Below are positions 1 through 13,925 of a DNA stretch of 64,000 nt, one piece after another. Position numbers and translations under genes: made by a program. The DNA is taken from NCBI GenBank assembly GCA_019843655.1, contig JACDQD010000011.1:9342604-9406603 (forward strand). Reading direction: 5' to 3'. The notes under the pieces are model-generated. The model was given only the letters and a program-made list of their open reading frames with translations, searched no databases and was not told the DNA's origin. How positions within the stretch are numbered: position 1 is the first letter of the stretch; each line of letters begins with the position of its first letter. Origin of the DNA: Lethocerus indicus (Eukaryota; Arthropoda; Insecta; Hemiptera; Belostomatidae).

Positions 1-238
1 ATAACTTCGCGTACGGTATCGCTGTACCGATAACTCCCTCCTGCGCAGGGACGCGTTTCCGGAAGTTCGTTTTGGACATCGGGCAAAAAATAAATTAGCC
101 GGATCCATTTGTGAAATGGCCGAAGCTTCGGTTCCGAAGGTTCGGGCGGAACGCGTTTTAATTCCATTAGTCGAACTGCGAGAAATTCTCGCTTCCCCAG
201 ACCGACCCCATCAGATATTTCCCGGTCCTTTTTATCCA

Positions 239-262
239 TCTCTCTCTCTGTCTCTCTCTCCC
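239..262. repeat. (TC)n tract
   Basis: TC run with one G interruption. Confidence 0.9.
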
Positions 263-3200
263 TTCGAACAATCCCGATGTTGATATACGGGAGAGGGAGC
301 GCGCGGCCGACACCATGTAAATGCTGCTTCGGTACACTTCCCCAATAGCAAATAGATTAGTTAATTGGCGCCAGGAAAGACCGTGGGCTAAGAAATTGTC
401 GCACTTTAGCCGAAAAAAAAATACCGTCGGTAGTTCTAACAGTTTTCATTCATTATAACTACACCATCATTTTGTTTGTAAAATTTTGTCATAAATAAAA
501 AACTAAAGGGCCTTATTGACAAAATGTTCCTGTCGTTTTGATATTTCATTTTCGACGTCAAACTGTGAAGTTAAATAATTAGTTACATATCAAGTCATGT
601 ATATCAGGTTGAAAAATGCAATATTAATTTTATACGTTATTAGCGCAAATATATTATTTTCCGATCGGTGTCCTTTCTTCCTACAATCTTAAACATCTAA
701 TGAAAGTTAGATTTCAATAGATTTTTTAGATGTATTTCAATAGATGTGATTTTAATCGAATCCTCGTTTCTGGAAGATTCTCGAAGACGAATAATATGAG
801 GGAGGGCTCTCTCTTAAATCAGTGTTTATTTGAAACCTCCGATATATAAAAACATTCTCTCCCGGAGTTTCATTATTTCCGGGGGGGCGCTTAGCCCGGG
901 TATCAATCATCGCCGGGGCTTGCCCCATTTACCCGCCAACGGTATTCGTCATCCTCGACCCGAATTTCGGTGTTTTCAGGCTGAGAATTTTTATTTATTA
1001 AAAAAAAAGGACTGGTACGACCTTCGCAATTTCGTCCAAAACCGAGGATTTGTAAATTAAAAATTACTCTGATACCAACGACCAGAAAATGTTGGAATTA
1101 AGAAAATAACAATAAAAAGAATGATAAAAATTTATATTAGAACAAAAATGGCTTACCCAGGTGTTTGTATTTAAAAACTGAATAACGACGTGTCGGGACG
1201 AGAAAGTAACAATAGTGTTCCTTATTTTCATATTTTAAAGTAAAATACAGTTTTGATGTACGTCATGATCTTTTAACCGCGAAAATTTCTCTCTGCTTTA
1301 TATATACTTTTTAAGTATATATCTAATCTACATAACGAGAAAAATACCCAACACCTCTAAAAATTACGGTAACTTCTTAAATAACGATGTAGCTCGTTTT
1401 GTGCCCGCTTTAAATATTAATTTAATACTATATTACGAATCATAATATTCCATATGTAAGGAAGGCACATTTATCATGAATAGGTGATGAAATTTTTCAT
1501 TCCAGGGCAAATGAAACTGTTTTCAGAAATCGTATTTTGTCAGGCAAATTCTGAACAAACTTTCGACATCTTGCAGAATTAATTATACCCCATAACGATT
1601 TGTTATAATTATTCATGATCGATTCAATTCGAGGGTGCCGGAGATGTTCGGAATTGGAAACGATTCGGTATTAGGGGCTCATTACATCTATTCCAGTTCC
1701 CATTGGGATTCGCCCCGCTTCCCCAATCCCCACGCCCACTCACTTGCCATAATTAAAACTAGAGGTCGCGTAACCCAGGCGTAAGTGCGAAGGGAATCGT
1801 TTATTTCAACATTAAATTGCTTCGTCATGACCGTTCTGCCTTTGACCTTTAGCGGCCTTGGGAAGAGGAATGGCCGCGACCTGCTGAGAATTTCGGGTGG
1901 TTCACCTCTGTTGCTCTTCTGAAATTGCCGATCGGGCGCGGAATTAGATTGGGAATTTTCGAATTGTTCTCAAGACAAAAAAACATTCAAAATTGCTAAA
2001 ACATGACAGTTTTTTCATTATAAACGATACTATTTCGCTTCATATCAATTGGTCAGTACGAATCTCGCTTGCTATATGATCCAAACGCGAAGATGCCATA
2101 TGCATTGTTTGCAAATGAGGTTCGTCCGTACACACTGGAACAATGCTCACTTATTGTCGGATCATAGGCGAGACCGGTTGTATCGTCCGTGTTGTACAGA
2201 ATGACGCGTCCAATGCTAATCGGCTGAGCGGTGCATTTCCATACAGTGGACCGCCCCGGGGGGGTTCACAATAAATTCGATGCATCCCAGACTCCAATCC
2301 GTGGTTTTGACTGCAGATTCTGTGCATTTAATGTGACTATCGCCATTGGCTGACCCCCATTGATTTCAAATCAATGGGTATGTAAATATAAACGCATAGT
2401 TAAAATATTTGTTCAACTTACCAATATTAGAATAAATCAGAATTTATTTATTATACATGTTCGCGGATGTTTGTTTTTTATATTATTTGAAAGCATATAT
2501 TGGTCGTCATGACAACTTTCTGACATTTCTTCCTGGGAATATTATCCGTAGCGGTACTTGTCTCAATTTAGTTCAAGCAGGTTAAGACATTTTACTGATA
2601 ACTGTGTTGGTTCCAAACTCCAAATTTAAATGTCGGATTCGAGTAATCTGGAAATTTATTATTGTAATTTTTTGAGTACTTGAAATCGGAAAAAACCGAC
2701 ATTTACTGGTCCGTGAAAAACTGCTCCCTTAAATAATTCTCAGAGACGTTTTTGACAAAGTTAAAATCCTAACCTCACAACAAATTCTATCCTACCGCCG
2801 CTCATTTTTCGTTAACTCGATTAACCGGAAATTTCACGGATAATTAACGCAAAGTTCGTACACCTAGACTATTTTTCAGAGAAAAATTTCCATGCGAGAT
2901 GACGTTGACTTATGCTGTTGCAGGCGTAATTGACGCGCTAATGCCCGGCCAACTGTCAGACGGTAATTTCATTGATGACTCCGTTATTTTTCTGAAAAAT
3001 TAGTCCTAATCGATTCCAATTTTCCTTTGTCATTCGTTCGCATTTCGAGTGATAAATTGTAATTAGAAATTGTCCGTGAAATTATAGCCTGTGTATACGA
3101 TAATCAGACTGGGGTAACAAATGAAAGGTGAAGCGGTAGTTCAATCAAATTTTTATTTTTAGTATTGTCCAGATGTTAATTATTTATAAAGATTCTTCAA

Positions 3201-3432
3201 TATTACAACATCAACATCTTAAGTATCATGTCGGAGTTTTAATCGATGATCAGAACATGGAGCTAATACAAATAATTTTATTACGAATGACTGAAGTTAG
3301 ACGCAAAAATGCACCTGATTATTTTATGCTACGGCGCACGAAGCATTGTGATATTCCGGACTTGCAGTTTATCCTCCAGAAGTCGTGGGATTTTCATTTG
3401 TAACCGTCTTTCAGGGTATTTATTTCAGCAGT

Positions 3433-3475
3433 AATATAAATAAATAAATATATATATATATATATAATATATATA
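3433..3475. repeat. AT-rich simple repeat
   Basis: TAAA units followed by a (TA)n run broken once by an AA step. Confidence 0.85.
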
Positions 3476-4466
3476 AAACAAACTATTGTCCTGCAGATTT
3501 GTATTAGGACCAATATAAACCTAGGCATTAGTTTTCGGCTTATATTAATAGGCCCGAATATAATGACGGCACCGCTGTGATAAATAGCGATGCCGGATGC
3601 AAATACCCGTCGCCAATTTACATAAGAATGATCCTCTTATTTTTGTTTTCTCTCACTTTTTCGCTCCTCTCCGCCTCGGGCGGATAAATTAGACGTCGTT
3701 TTCAGCGCACCTCGGATCGGATATAAATTAATTTTTCTTTATAAAACGATGGAAACAAGAAATCATCCCTATTTCAAGAAACGGGCAGTCAGAAAAAAAA
3801 ATGGCCCGCAAAGGAAACGGGACTCCGGTTTTATCGATATTTAATCTTCCCTCTCATAAATAAATGACAAAAATCACTTTACCGGCCCCTACCGTAAAAA
3901 GTTGTATTATTGCGCCCGGCCGGAATAAATGAACGCCTGTACGCGTTGCTTAATATATATATATATATTTCTCCTTTTTTTTCCTACACGTGTGCCCTGT
4001 CGTCTCTAATAGATTTCTTCTTCCCAGATAGGACTAATGGATTCTGGACGGCGACATCTCTCTCCGATTCGAGGTCGCGGAAACGAGTCGTGGCTCGGTG
4101 AGTCGGCGAGGGAAAAAATAAATTCTTCCCGTTATAAAATTTCCCCCTCCCACCGCCGCCGTTAAATTTTCAACCCGGCCGCGGAGTCCCCGACCTACCG
4201 GAGTTTAAACGCGTTTAAGGAAGCCGACGGGACATCGAAAGGTGTACGGCGGTGTGCTAGTAAAAAATTTACCGCCGCGCTCCGGAAGCAACATGCCGCA
4301 GTAATTGTAATCCATAATTAAAACATTCGCCATCAAGTGGATTACAGACGAGTTTATTCTGGTTTATGTCTTAATATATACTTTCGTATGGACCCAGTCC
4401 AGAAACTCAACTACAAACAGGAGCTTTAACATTTAGCCAGATATTTACTGTAATTTTATTCCTGAG

Positions 4467-4470
<4 letters not shown>

Positions 4471-4508
<38 letters not shown>
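4471..4508. repeat. (TA)19 microsatellite
   Basis: Uninterrupted TA run preceded by GAGTATG. Confidence 0.95.
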
Positions 4509-4511
<3 letters not shown>

Positions 4512-7500
4512 ATGCAATGTTTAATATTGAAAGCGATTACAGACCAGGATCGGTATACGAAAGAGAATTCATGTCTGCGAGCGGCGTATCTAATGAGGTG
4601 GCTGCCAATGCTAAACCGCCGGCGGGATTTGGCCGCGATTTGTCCCCTCGTTTAAATACGCTCCAATCGTATTTTGTGCATAAGCCCCCCCCCATTTCCC
4701 AAATCGGATAAATTCTCTTCATTGGGTGTTTCTTTTTTTCCCCTTTCTTAGAATTGAAACTGCGTTAAATCTCGGCCGACTACTGCTGAGTTGGGGCCGT
4801 CTGCGGCCTCTGTAAAATTCAAGACCCGTTTTTATCCCCCGCTGACTTGAAACGGTCATCAGGTAGTAGTTTATTTTCACGTTACACTATTTCCTTCTGG
4901 CTTTGAGTTTGAAACTTCTTCGTCGCACAGTAGTACATTGTTCCTTTTACGTCGTTCAATATCCGAGGTTAGCGGTGCTCCTGCTTAGCTTCACTTAAAT
5001 GTTGTGGATTTCTTTGTTGTTGTGTAAGTTCAATTGTTAAATACTTCTTCCCGACTTTATATTATTACTATGGTTAATTGTTAAAAACTCGCTTCCGCTC
5101 TTGTTTTTCTTGTAACAATCGGTTTATAGATTGCTGAATAATTTTTTTTTACTCTCGATGTAAGAGTTTATGAAGTATTCAATGTTAATGTTGATAGAAA
5201 TTCGCATGAAATTATTTTTTGTGTTAATTTATTATAGGTTTGCAATATATTGCGAGAACGCGATAGTTGGAATGGGGATATGACGTTTGGGAAGCATTAT
5301 GTAGGTGAACCTCCACTATTGTTATATGCAGATCGGAATTGCGCCAGGGAATAGGACGTTAGGACTCCTCGTCCTCAGACTGCGGAAAAGGGATGGGGGC
5401 GTCTCAGCTCTAGAGAGCGGTTTTCCAAACGTCTAAAATCGTTTGCATTTATGGCCGCCGAGGGGCCAACTCCTCGAAAAAGGGAGGAAGAAGAGTCCGA
5501 CTTCCGCCTATTAATGTTTCTTTGAAACCGCGGACGCATAAATCCGCAACTGGGTCCAACAATAAACCCACGGTCTGAGGAGACCAGTCGTAAAATCGAC
5601 GTCCAGGAGAGTCCGGACGGGAACGATCGTCGGGGAAAATTCTTGCCGGACAAACAAGGTTTAGGAGAGGGATGGCGTCGGATAGTATTTTTTTATTTCC
5701 TACATTCCTTTTAAATTATATAATTATCCTGTAACTAACTTACTTATTACACATTTTTAAAACACAATTGCACTAGGGAATTTCTTTGGTCGTAGACTGA
5801 GTTTCAGATTCTCACGTCCTGTCCCGCTGGCTGATTTATAGACTGGTTTCGGATTATCGCCATCTCCTGTAAATTAACGAGGCAGTCAGTAACTGCGTAG
5901 TGATAGTGCAGAACGGACGTGCACATAACTACTGTACTAACGAGTATATTAGCGTATGAAATTATAGATAAGTTTCTTTGTTCCTGTTCGGGAATACCCG
6001 TCAAGAAAGCAAATTAAGTATTTACTTCACAGGGCCTTTCAATTCATTAATAGATTACACCTATTTCTTGTATAAATACAAGAGACTACCCACAACTCAA
6101 AATAAAATTAAGAAATTATTGATCGCAACATTTTAGTCTGCACAAATGAAAATTTAAATAGAGAATTCAGTGCGAAAAATCAATCGACGCCCTAAAAATA
6201 TCATTATTCAGATGATTGGCTCATTTATTCCCAAAATTGAATAATCCTCATCGGACTATTTATCCGTCGCGGATAATTGGGCAGTCTGTACGGAAAGCAA
6301 TTACGCGAGAGCGCGGGCTGAATAAATTATGCCGAGTTTAGTATCTCCCCTATCCTTAAATTAATACCTCGTTTTGCATACCGCCGCCGTATTTCATCTT
6401 GTCCTCACTCTCGATTTTTATTGCTCTCGGCGGACGGCGACGGGTAGGAGGAAGATTTAAAAACAAATCGTGAATTTAAATTCATCGCTGTCCCGTTTCG
6501 GTGTTTCGTCTCCCGTTTAGGCAAATATTAACACCCCGGGTGGATTTCTTTTCTTTTTTCTTGTTTTTTATTTGTCGAACTACCGGGTTTATAACGAATT
6601 GAATTTTCTATCTGTTCAGTAAATTAGTGATATAACTTTCTATCAGATAATTTTATTCTGTTTATTATAATCTGATGGTTTTTAATTCTAATTTCAATTA
6701 ACTCAAACAATATATTTGAAATAAAATGTGTAGTATAATGTTTTTCAACAAATTGGAGCCTCATTTTGAACCAAAAAAATGACTTGTCTGTTAACTACTT
6801 AGTTTGGATACATTTTCTGGGTCTGAAATAAATTTACAATAAGCTCCATATGAATTAAAACTATAAATTTATATAGTTGAAAAATATAATTCTTTTTGCT
6901 TCATAAGCCGGGTTCTTTCCAAACCGTATACGAAAAGAATATGAGGATTACAAATGAAAATTCGCAGGAAATAATAATAAGTTAATTAAAAGCGTTTGAC
7001 CATTCTGTTAATGGGAAATTTGATATTTTCCCGGCAAGGCCATCATAGCCCTAATGGACTGATTTACATCAGAAGACTAAAAAAAAAAATGGATTTCCAC
7101 CCACCCACCAGACCAAAGCCTATCGGATATCAATTAAGAGTCATTTACCGGGCACGGGCTTATTCTGTGTAGGCCGAATGCCAGAACTCTGCCGGCCTTT
7201 GTGCGTCGCGAAGAAAAGCCACCCCCGCAGATAACACGGGCTCGGTGGGTTTAACATTTTTTTTCTCTTCGCGTATCCCGAAAGACTCAAATGACGCGTA
7301 ACGACCAGGCAGTTGCGTGCGTACGACCGGCGAAATTGAATGAAAAGCTTCGAAAATCGATAGACATTAAAAACGCGTTAAATGAGCTGCGACATGAGCA
7401 CAAAAAACAGCCATTTCGGCATTGAGAAACAGGAAATAAATCAGTGCCTTGATTTATAATTAAAACATGATACGAATTTAGGGATATAATTTAAGAGGTT

Positions 7501-8197
7501 AATTGCTAAATCACTACTATAGGTACTTCATCGTGACAGTGGAGTTTAGTTTATTATTGTGGTTAAGGAACTTAGTCTTTCCTAAGTACTTCGAAACCGG
7601 GCAGGGACATGTTTTTTGGCGACGTTATCGTCTTTTACACAGTATTCCGAAGATAAGTCCGAGAATAAAAATATTAATGTCCCTCAACTTACGCTGACAT
7701 AAAACGATTTTTAAAAGCACTCTTCTCCCGGCTTTCGCTGCCTTAATTATTAGCGGCGCATTTGCGTTTCGAGCGAACACCGAATCGCTTTCAGAGCGGA
7801 GTTGTCGGCTGTCACGATCCCCGACGAATGGGAGCCGATCGCTAATGCGTCCGTTAGACGTTTCGAGGATGAGAAGGAGGTGGTGGAGGAGAAGGGGACT
7901 TGAGCGCGGGTCGGTTTTTCATTAAGATTGACCCGTGAACTTTGTACAAGCCCCTTCCCTACTATCCCCTTCCGCCAGTGGAGACCACCTCCGGTGATTC
8001 AGTCGTCATTAATTCACCGAACCGGACTTCCATTGTGCTAAGCCCCCGCTTCTGCCGGGCCTTTCCTTTTTCGGACACCGCCGTCGGTTCTGCTAAACTT
8101 TCAATTTAATGTTACAGCCGTGTCATCCCCCGCGATTGTATCAATATACTTTGTCTTTGTATGGTACGAGAACATTTTCAAAAATGAAATTATAATT

Positions 8198-8644
8198 TAG
8201 TTTAACATACCTGTTTTGTGGTCTGCGAGGGGTTGGAATACCGTATATTTCGTGTGTTTCTGTCTCGCCATCTTCAGTAGCAGTTAGTCACTATTGGCAC
8301 TTTGGATGTTTTTCGGGCATCGTTACTTGTACAGTGGTGGTTGTTTGTTTGTCGTGTGTATATACGTGTCTCGTTATTGAGTTTTGGGGCGTGTGGTTTG
8401 TCTTCTTTGTGTTGAGAGGGGGATGTGTGGGATTTTTGTTAATGGGCTTAAGTCTATGTCGGATTGTCAGACAAACAGACAACCAACACAGTACAAGTGA
8501 CAGTGACAGTGCAGTGAGGACACCGAAAAACATCCAATGTGCCAAAAGTGACTAACACCGCTACTGAAAATGGCGAGCAGCCGAAACCGGTCTAGCAAAA
8601 GACCAAACCAGCGAGAGGAGACAGTAACACACGAAATCTACGGT
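8198..8644 (-). mobile_element. Second full-length copy of the palindromic element, inverted relative to the 61.8-kb copy
   Basis: The tail end (TTTAACATACCTGTTTTGTG, 8201-8220) is at the left, and the element ends at ATCTACGGT on the right, so orientation is reversed. AAATTATAATT(TA) flanks it on both sides (8187-8199 and 8645-8657), an 11-13 bp target-site duplication; the last two bases are ambiguous because the element may itself begin with TA. This duplicated sequence is itself palindromic. The left arm has an internal deletion of about 45 bp that removes most of its hammerhead (TGTCTC joins directly to GCCATCTTCAG at about 8265). The right arm keeps the motif. No coding capacity. Confidence 0.75.
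8560..8596 (+). ncRNA. Degenerate hammerhead-like motif in the 8.2-kb copy
   Basis: Same layout as the 61.8-kb left-arm motif: GCTA, core, T, GGC-GAGCA-GCC, GAA, ACCGGT, C, TAGC. However, the core reads CTGAAAA instead of CTGAAGA. The changed base corresponds to the conserved G of the hammerhead core (G8), which is important for catalysis, so this copy is predicted to be dead. Confidence 0.5.
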
Positions 8645-10613
8645 AAATTATAATTTAATTTAGAAATCCTTCAATTTTCTCGACTGTGGTAATAAAAATA
8701 AAATTTCTAAGTTTATTAGCCAAATTATTTCTGTAATTGACACTTGATCCGCGGTCGGACTGAACCGACTTGTGACACCCGCTTTCTGGAATAAAAAAAA
8801 TATTTATTCACAGCCGTCAGAGAGCCCTAATGCGGGTAGGGACCAGGGCCGTTAATGAAAGAGTTCCAACCTGGACCTCGGCCAAGATCCAGTATAGTTG
8901 GCAGACGTATTGTTCCCGATATATTTCCATGGGGAGCTCCGCTTACTGATTGTGGGCCCTTTACCATATTTATTCCCTGGACTGCAGTAATTTTTGGAAT
9001 TTGTTTTGGAGCGACGAATTGAATCCAATAAAATTCCCTTGGTCGCAATCTCCCGATGTATTTCCTCGATTTTGGAGTGTTCTGAAGTTATTTTGATATT
9101 TAAAAAGTGTACAATTCTTATATTGTTATCCGTAATTAAAGACTGTGTGAAAGCATCGTGTTGATTTTTTTAGTTCTAAACAACAGATAGAATTTTGAAT
9201 GCTATTCTTCTTGATATCTGTCGTTAATTTGGTCTAATATTAGGCTGATCTTGGACTCTCGCCAGTTGATTAGTGAGCCACCAAGTATGCCTTTTTGCAT
9301 TTTTTATAAGTCTAAATTTGGCAATAGCTTAGTTGCACGTAGAAGATCATTAATATACTTATTTGAAATAGACACCACCCGAATTTTTATAGGGGATTCA
9401 TGTGTCTTGGTTCTGTCCGATTTTGCAGAATTGCCTTTTTGGTATTCGGGAATCAATTAATTCTTTATACCCGTTTTTTTAATGAAAAAAGGGGGCCACA
9501 GGCGACCAACATCAATCTAATTTGCGCGGCCTAATTTATTAAGACATCTGTAATTTCTTAGCATAAAACTTGAACCAATGGGCCAGGAGTATTTTGCCCT
9601 CGGTCTATCTTTTATTGAACAGTGATTCGGTCTAACTGAAGAAACCGGTCTGGACTCAGACCCAATATATTCGTGTAAAGACCGGTCTCGTTATCCTGTC
9701 GTTTTTACCGCAAAGTAAGTGCACGTCGCCCCTTTCGGAATCTGTATCCGTTGAACTCCCCTCCCCCCTGACTCGTAAATACGAAAAAGGGGAAGGGATG
9801 GGTTTCGCCGTTTACGTCCCGCCCAGGGGGGTATAAACGGCCCCGTGGCGGTGTAAAATCTTACGGGAGTTAAAAGCCGAAAGAATTTTTTACAGCGCGT
9901 TACGCCCCTCCGAAGGAGGACACTTAAAACGGAGCGGTTTCATTTTATGAATACGTAATTAGATAGCAGACTCCGCTCGTTTTACGGCCGAATGAATTAC
10001 GGTAGGTTAGAAGTGGAAGGGCGGAGGGGGAATTCGGATGTATTAATCATTTCCAAACCATAATTCATAAAAGACCTTTCTAGGATAATCTACGGTAACA
10101 GATATAATTGTAATAGAGTTTGAATTCAGATTAAGGTACTTGGATTACGGCTGTTGTCAGCCCACTCATATGAAATAAACCAACCGAGTTTTTTTTACGA
10201 TGTTGACAGTTTCACTCTCAAACTACCTACCGACTGGTTCTATAAAATTTCTATTATTCAGTGAATTACCTCGGATTTACAGTTTTGTAGAATAAACCTA
10301 AGGTCGCTATTATACGCCGCCTAAGTACAACAGATTTAATTCGCACGGCGTAGAGTGCAGTTTGCTGATGGCGGGTTCGAAATATTAATATTTCTTATTG
10401 GCAGCCGCTAATTATGCTTGCGGCTCGATTTTTAAACCGCGTCCAGTAACGGTTGAACCACGACGAGCGCAACTACCAGTCACGATAAGCAATTTATTAA
10501 CAATCATTTTCAGTTTACATCTTAATGAATCATGACCCCCGCCGGATCGTGCCAAGAGATAATTATACATCGCCCGTTGGGCAATCCGATGCAATTTAAC
10601 TTGCAGTTAAAAG

Positions 10614-10614
<1 letters not shown>

Positions 10615-10660
<46 letters not shown>
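10615..10660. repeat. (TA)23 microsatellite
   Basis: Uninterrupted TA run between AAAAGT and CTGTACGG. Confidence 0.95.
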
Positions 10661-10661
<1 letters not shown>

Positions 10662-10902
10662 TGTACGGTTGGTAAAACTTACTGCTTTCATCTTGGGTTC
10701 AAGAATGAACTACAGGCAGGACGCTTCCGGATAGTACCTTGCATTTAGTATTCATTTAGTATTTTTAATTTTGATCCATATTAAAAGCGATAAATGATCC
10801 TATTATTTGAAGCTGAATTGGTTCTGTACTGTTACTGTCACTACAGTAATTAGAGGATCAAGAAGCATACATACAAATGTCCTCATTTATTATGAACGGA
10901 AT

Positions 10903-10935
10903 GCTACTGATGGTGAGGCATCGAAATCGGTCTGG
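10903..10935 (+). repeat. Possible highly decayed hammerhead-region relic
   Basis: GCTACTGATGG, then GCATC, GAAATCGGTC and TGG keep the order GCTA-CTGANG-stem-GAAA-YCGGTC seen in the full elements. Arms are absent and the second core A is G. It could be coincidence. Confidence 0.25.
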
Positions 10936-13403
10936 TTTAGGATGAAATAAACGACTTATTTGTAATTTTAATATCAGTACTTTTTAAACTGCCTTAGTAT
11001 TATTCATTGAGAAACGAGGTTTCAATTTCGGATACACTGAGTACTGTTTCGATGGCAGGGGTGGTGGTATTATACTTCGAGCCCACTTTAATCAATAGGC
11101 GAGGTGAAAAAAATAAAATAACAACTTGATTCGATTAACTTTAAAAAAATAAACTGGCGCTGCGCTCGGCACTTACAGGACAGGAAACGCATTTTTGCCA
11201 CCCGTAATATGATACGGGAGGCGAAAAGAAAATTGATTTCAATCATAGTTCGGACGAGTTCTTTCCTTCGGGTATTTGATATGAATAGAAACCCCCAACC
11301 GCCCCCCTGTCCCCTTAAGCTAAAATAAAAAGGCGGCTGGTTGTCATATATTTCTTGCCGGGGACAAGTTCCCCAGGCGGCTGCGTGAGCTGAATATTAT
11401 TCAGCAGCGTTTTCTTCATACGCCCGCCACATTAATTCTCTTGGGAAAATCACCAAGGCCAATGTATATATATTTATATATAAATAAATGAAATCGGATA
11501 CGTGTACCTTAGCGCGACGCCATGTTGATTTACACTGAAAAATGAGTGAACAGAAATTAAAAACCATTGTTGTTCGATACCTTAAATTCTGTGTGTGTTG
11601 AAGGGAACTTGGTCATCCAGTTTCATTGTCCATACGAACTCCGTACGAATTCTCCATCTTCGTCTGTTCCTTCATTTAGCACAACCCCGCATCCGTCCTA
11701 CCTTCTCGTCGGTATTGGGTTGACATTTTCATGAAGTTAACCCACCAACCATTCCGATATCATTTACTTTTTATTTGCGCGTTTTGATGGATCGAGGAAT
11801 GCTGTCGCGATATCTCAATTAGCCAGCGCGAATGAAATTAAGCTGCCCCCAACGACCGAGTCCGCTTTGGGTGGGCCGATCGCTGTAACTAATTTTGAAG
11901 GGCCGTGTAAGGCGGCGGCCTCTCTCGAAGGATTTCGTTTAATTGTTTGCAGATTTAGTGTAAAATTAAGGTAAACCGATAATCGAGCGTGCACCAGTTA
12001 AGAATGAGATACGCTAAGTTATTTACGCCCCGTGTGTTTTACACTGAATTCCACTGGTGGGAAAAAATATGGGTTTCTTTCCCCGTTTAACATGTTGGCT
12101 GTAGAAAATTTTTAAAAATTAAAGTTTGTACTAATTGATTTTCTCCTCATACTGGGCTCTTCCTCTGGATCTTCATTAGGGATACTATTCCGGTCCGTTT
12201 CTGAGAAAAGCATCCTATATCTGTCCCTTCACCGGATAGAGATACTCGTTTTGGCAAGAGATGAAGCCTATCATTTCAGTAATAGGCAGTTGCACGCGAA
12301 GTACCGCACATTGAAAAAATTATTATTAGCGGTTCAGATATACATGGATAAACATGGACTGTAAATGGTATCTTAGCACTCTCCTGCTTATTTCTGTATA
12401 TACCAGGAATGGGCACGCATGAGGTGAAAGAATTCCGGTTTTTCATATATTATAAAGAGTATACCGTAGTATTAAATATTTTAATTAAATTAAATTTAAT
12501 TAATATTCTACATAAGGCTTATGTGCTATGTAAGGAGAAAATATTATTAAGCGAATGAAAATACGAACTCCAATCTCCAAACGAATAACCGACTTGGACG
12601 CTTCTCGTACGAAAAAAAGTTCTGCGGTATTAAAAACAAAGGGATTTAAATTTTCAATGGGGCGTGAACTTAACGAAGAGCCTACTTTGCCCACCCCACA
12701 TATGTATTAATAATTAAGCTCCTGCCCATCACCAGACAGTAATAAAGACAGAGGCATGTTGCACTGCCGCCACAGGCGAAGAATCATTGTAAATCAAGAC
12801 CAACAGGCAGCCGCACAGAGATATCGTGAAAGAATCGCAGCGGTTAACAGAATGTTAAGTTCGAGTCTATTAACTGATTCTTGACCATCGGACTATCAGA
12901 AATGCTACCGCGGCCGCGATTGATGGTTCGATCTTCAATTAGATCATGATTCGATACGCTGTTCGCCGGTGGGGCGGACATGCGGGAATCAACAGGTTGT
13001 CCGGCGGATAACTGACAAGGGAGCGACACGCCCGATCTGTCTCCCGGGCGCCGTTTGTACAGTGTCACCACAATACACAGTACACCTCCTCTCTAACTGT
13101 CATCACAGCGGACACAGCGACTGACCTGATAACTGAATTATTTTAACGTTAAGCAAAGTCGGGGAAGGACAACCGACAGGAACAGGAATTCATTTCTACA
13201 TGAAACAGACTAAACACTATGTCTAACATTTACAGATCTGATATGTGATATAACTACCTCATCACTATATTAATACATAATATGGTATATTATAGTGGTG
13301 ATGATGGTGGAAACCTTTCTATCTTATCTATGTAGAACATTTTTATCAATAAGAAAATAATAATAATTTTGTTCCTAATAGAAATTTGAATGACGTAATT
13401 GAT

Positions 13404-13436
13404 CTAATATATATATTTCTTTTGTTTCAGGTAAGT
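13404..13436 (+). other. Recursive splice site (ratchet point) candidate 1
   Basis: A branch-point-like CTAAT (13404-13408), an AT/pyrimidine-rich tract and TTCTTTTGTTTCAG end at 13430. The very next bases are GTAAGT (13431-13436), a consensus donor. Such juxtaposed acceptor-donor pairs are known in very long insect introns, where they let the intron be removed in steps without adding an exon. A second GTAAGT at 13461, 30 nt downstream, would define a short exon if used. Branch site, tract, AG and donor are all on one strand in register; use in RNA is inferred. Confidence 0.6.
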
Positions 13437-13903
13437 GGAAATATCATCTACTCACAATCTGTAAGTTATAATTCCATTCATTAATATTCTCTAGAAGTAT
13501 ATATTTCGCTTGAATTATTTAATTAAAAGTAAATAAAATTTAAGAAAAGGGGGAAATAGGGGCTCTTCAATGTTACTGGGGCTACTTTAACATCAATGTC
13601 ACTGATTATATTGTAAAAAAACGTTTTATCTAATACGGACTTTGCCAGTGTTCATTCACTGTACAAAGTTTGAAATAACAAGTATCTAGGCAAAGTATGA
13701 TTTCGTAGGATAGTTTATTTATTCACGTAAATTCTTTTAGTTCACTATTAAGTTCGAGTTAGTGCTGATTCCTCATTTGCGCATTAGGTAAGGCGTTGAT
13801 GTTATGATTTTAAAGCGTTACCGCGGTACCCTTTGCAGTCCTCTGATCGTTCAGATTCAGACCCTTTAATTCTGTTTGCTTGAGGGGATATTGTAAGGCC
13901 TGA

Positions 13904-13925
13904 GGAGAGAGAGAGAGACAGAGAG
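13904..13925. repeat. (GA)n tract
   Basis: GA run with a single ACA interruption. Confidence 0.85.

Larger units (their letters stand above)
1..8186. other. Non-coding stretch, no gene recognised
   Basis: AT-rich DNA with GC-richer patches (about 1680-1930, 3580-4300, 5340-5680, 7140-7330, 7740-8100). Open frames are short and match nothing known. Apart from the simple repeats listed, nothing structured is seen. Confidence 0.7.
8658..13400. other. Non-coding stretch, no gene recognised
   Basis: Mixed composition, including a GC-rich patch at about 9690-10030. Contains the (TA)23 tract and a possible ribozyme-motif relic at 10903. No exon is recognised. Confidence 0.65.

Noticed and set aside
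9636..9665. CTGAAGAAACCGGTCTGG resembling the ribozyme motif
   Set aside because: Stem II and the separation between the two core blocks are missing; too short to separate from chance.
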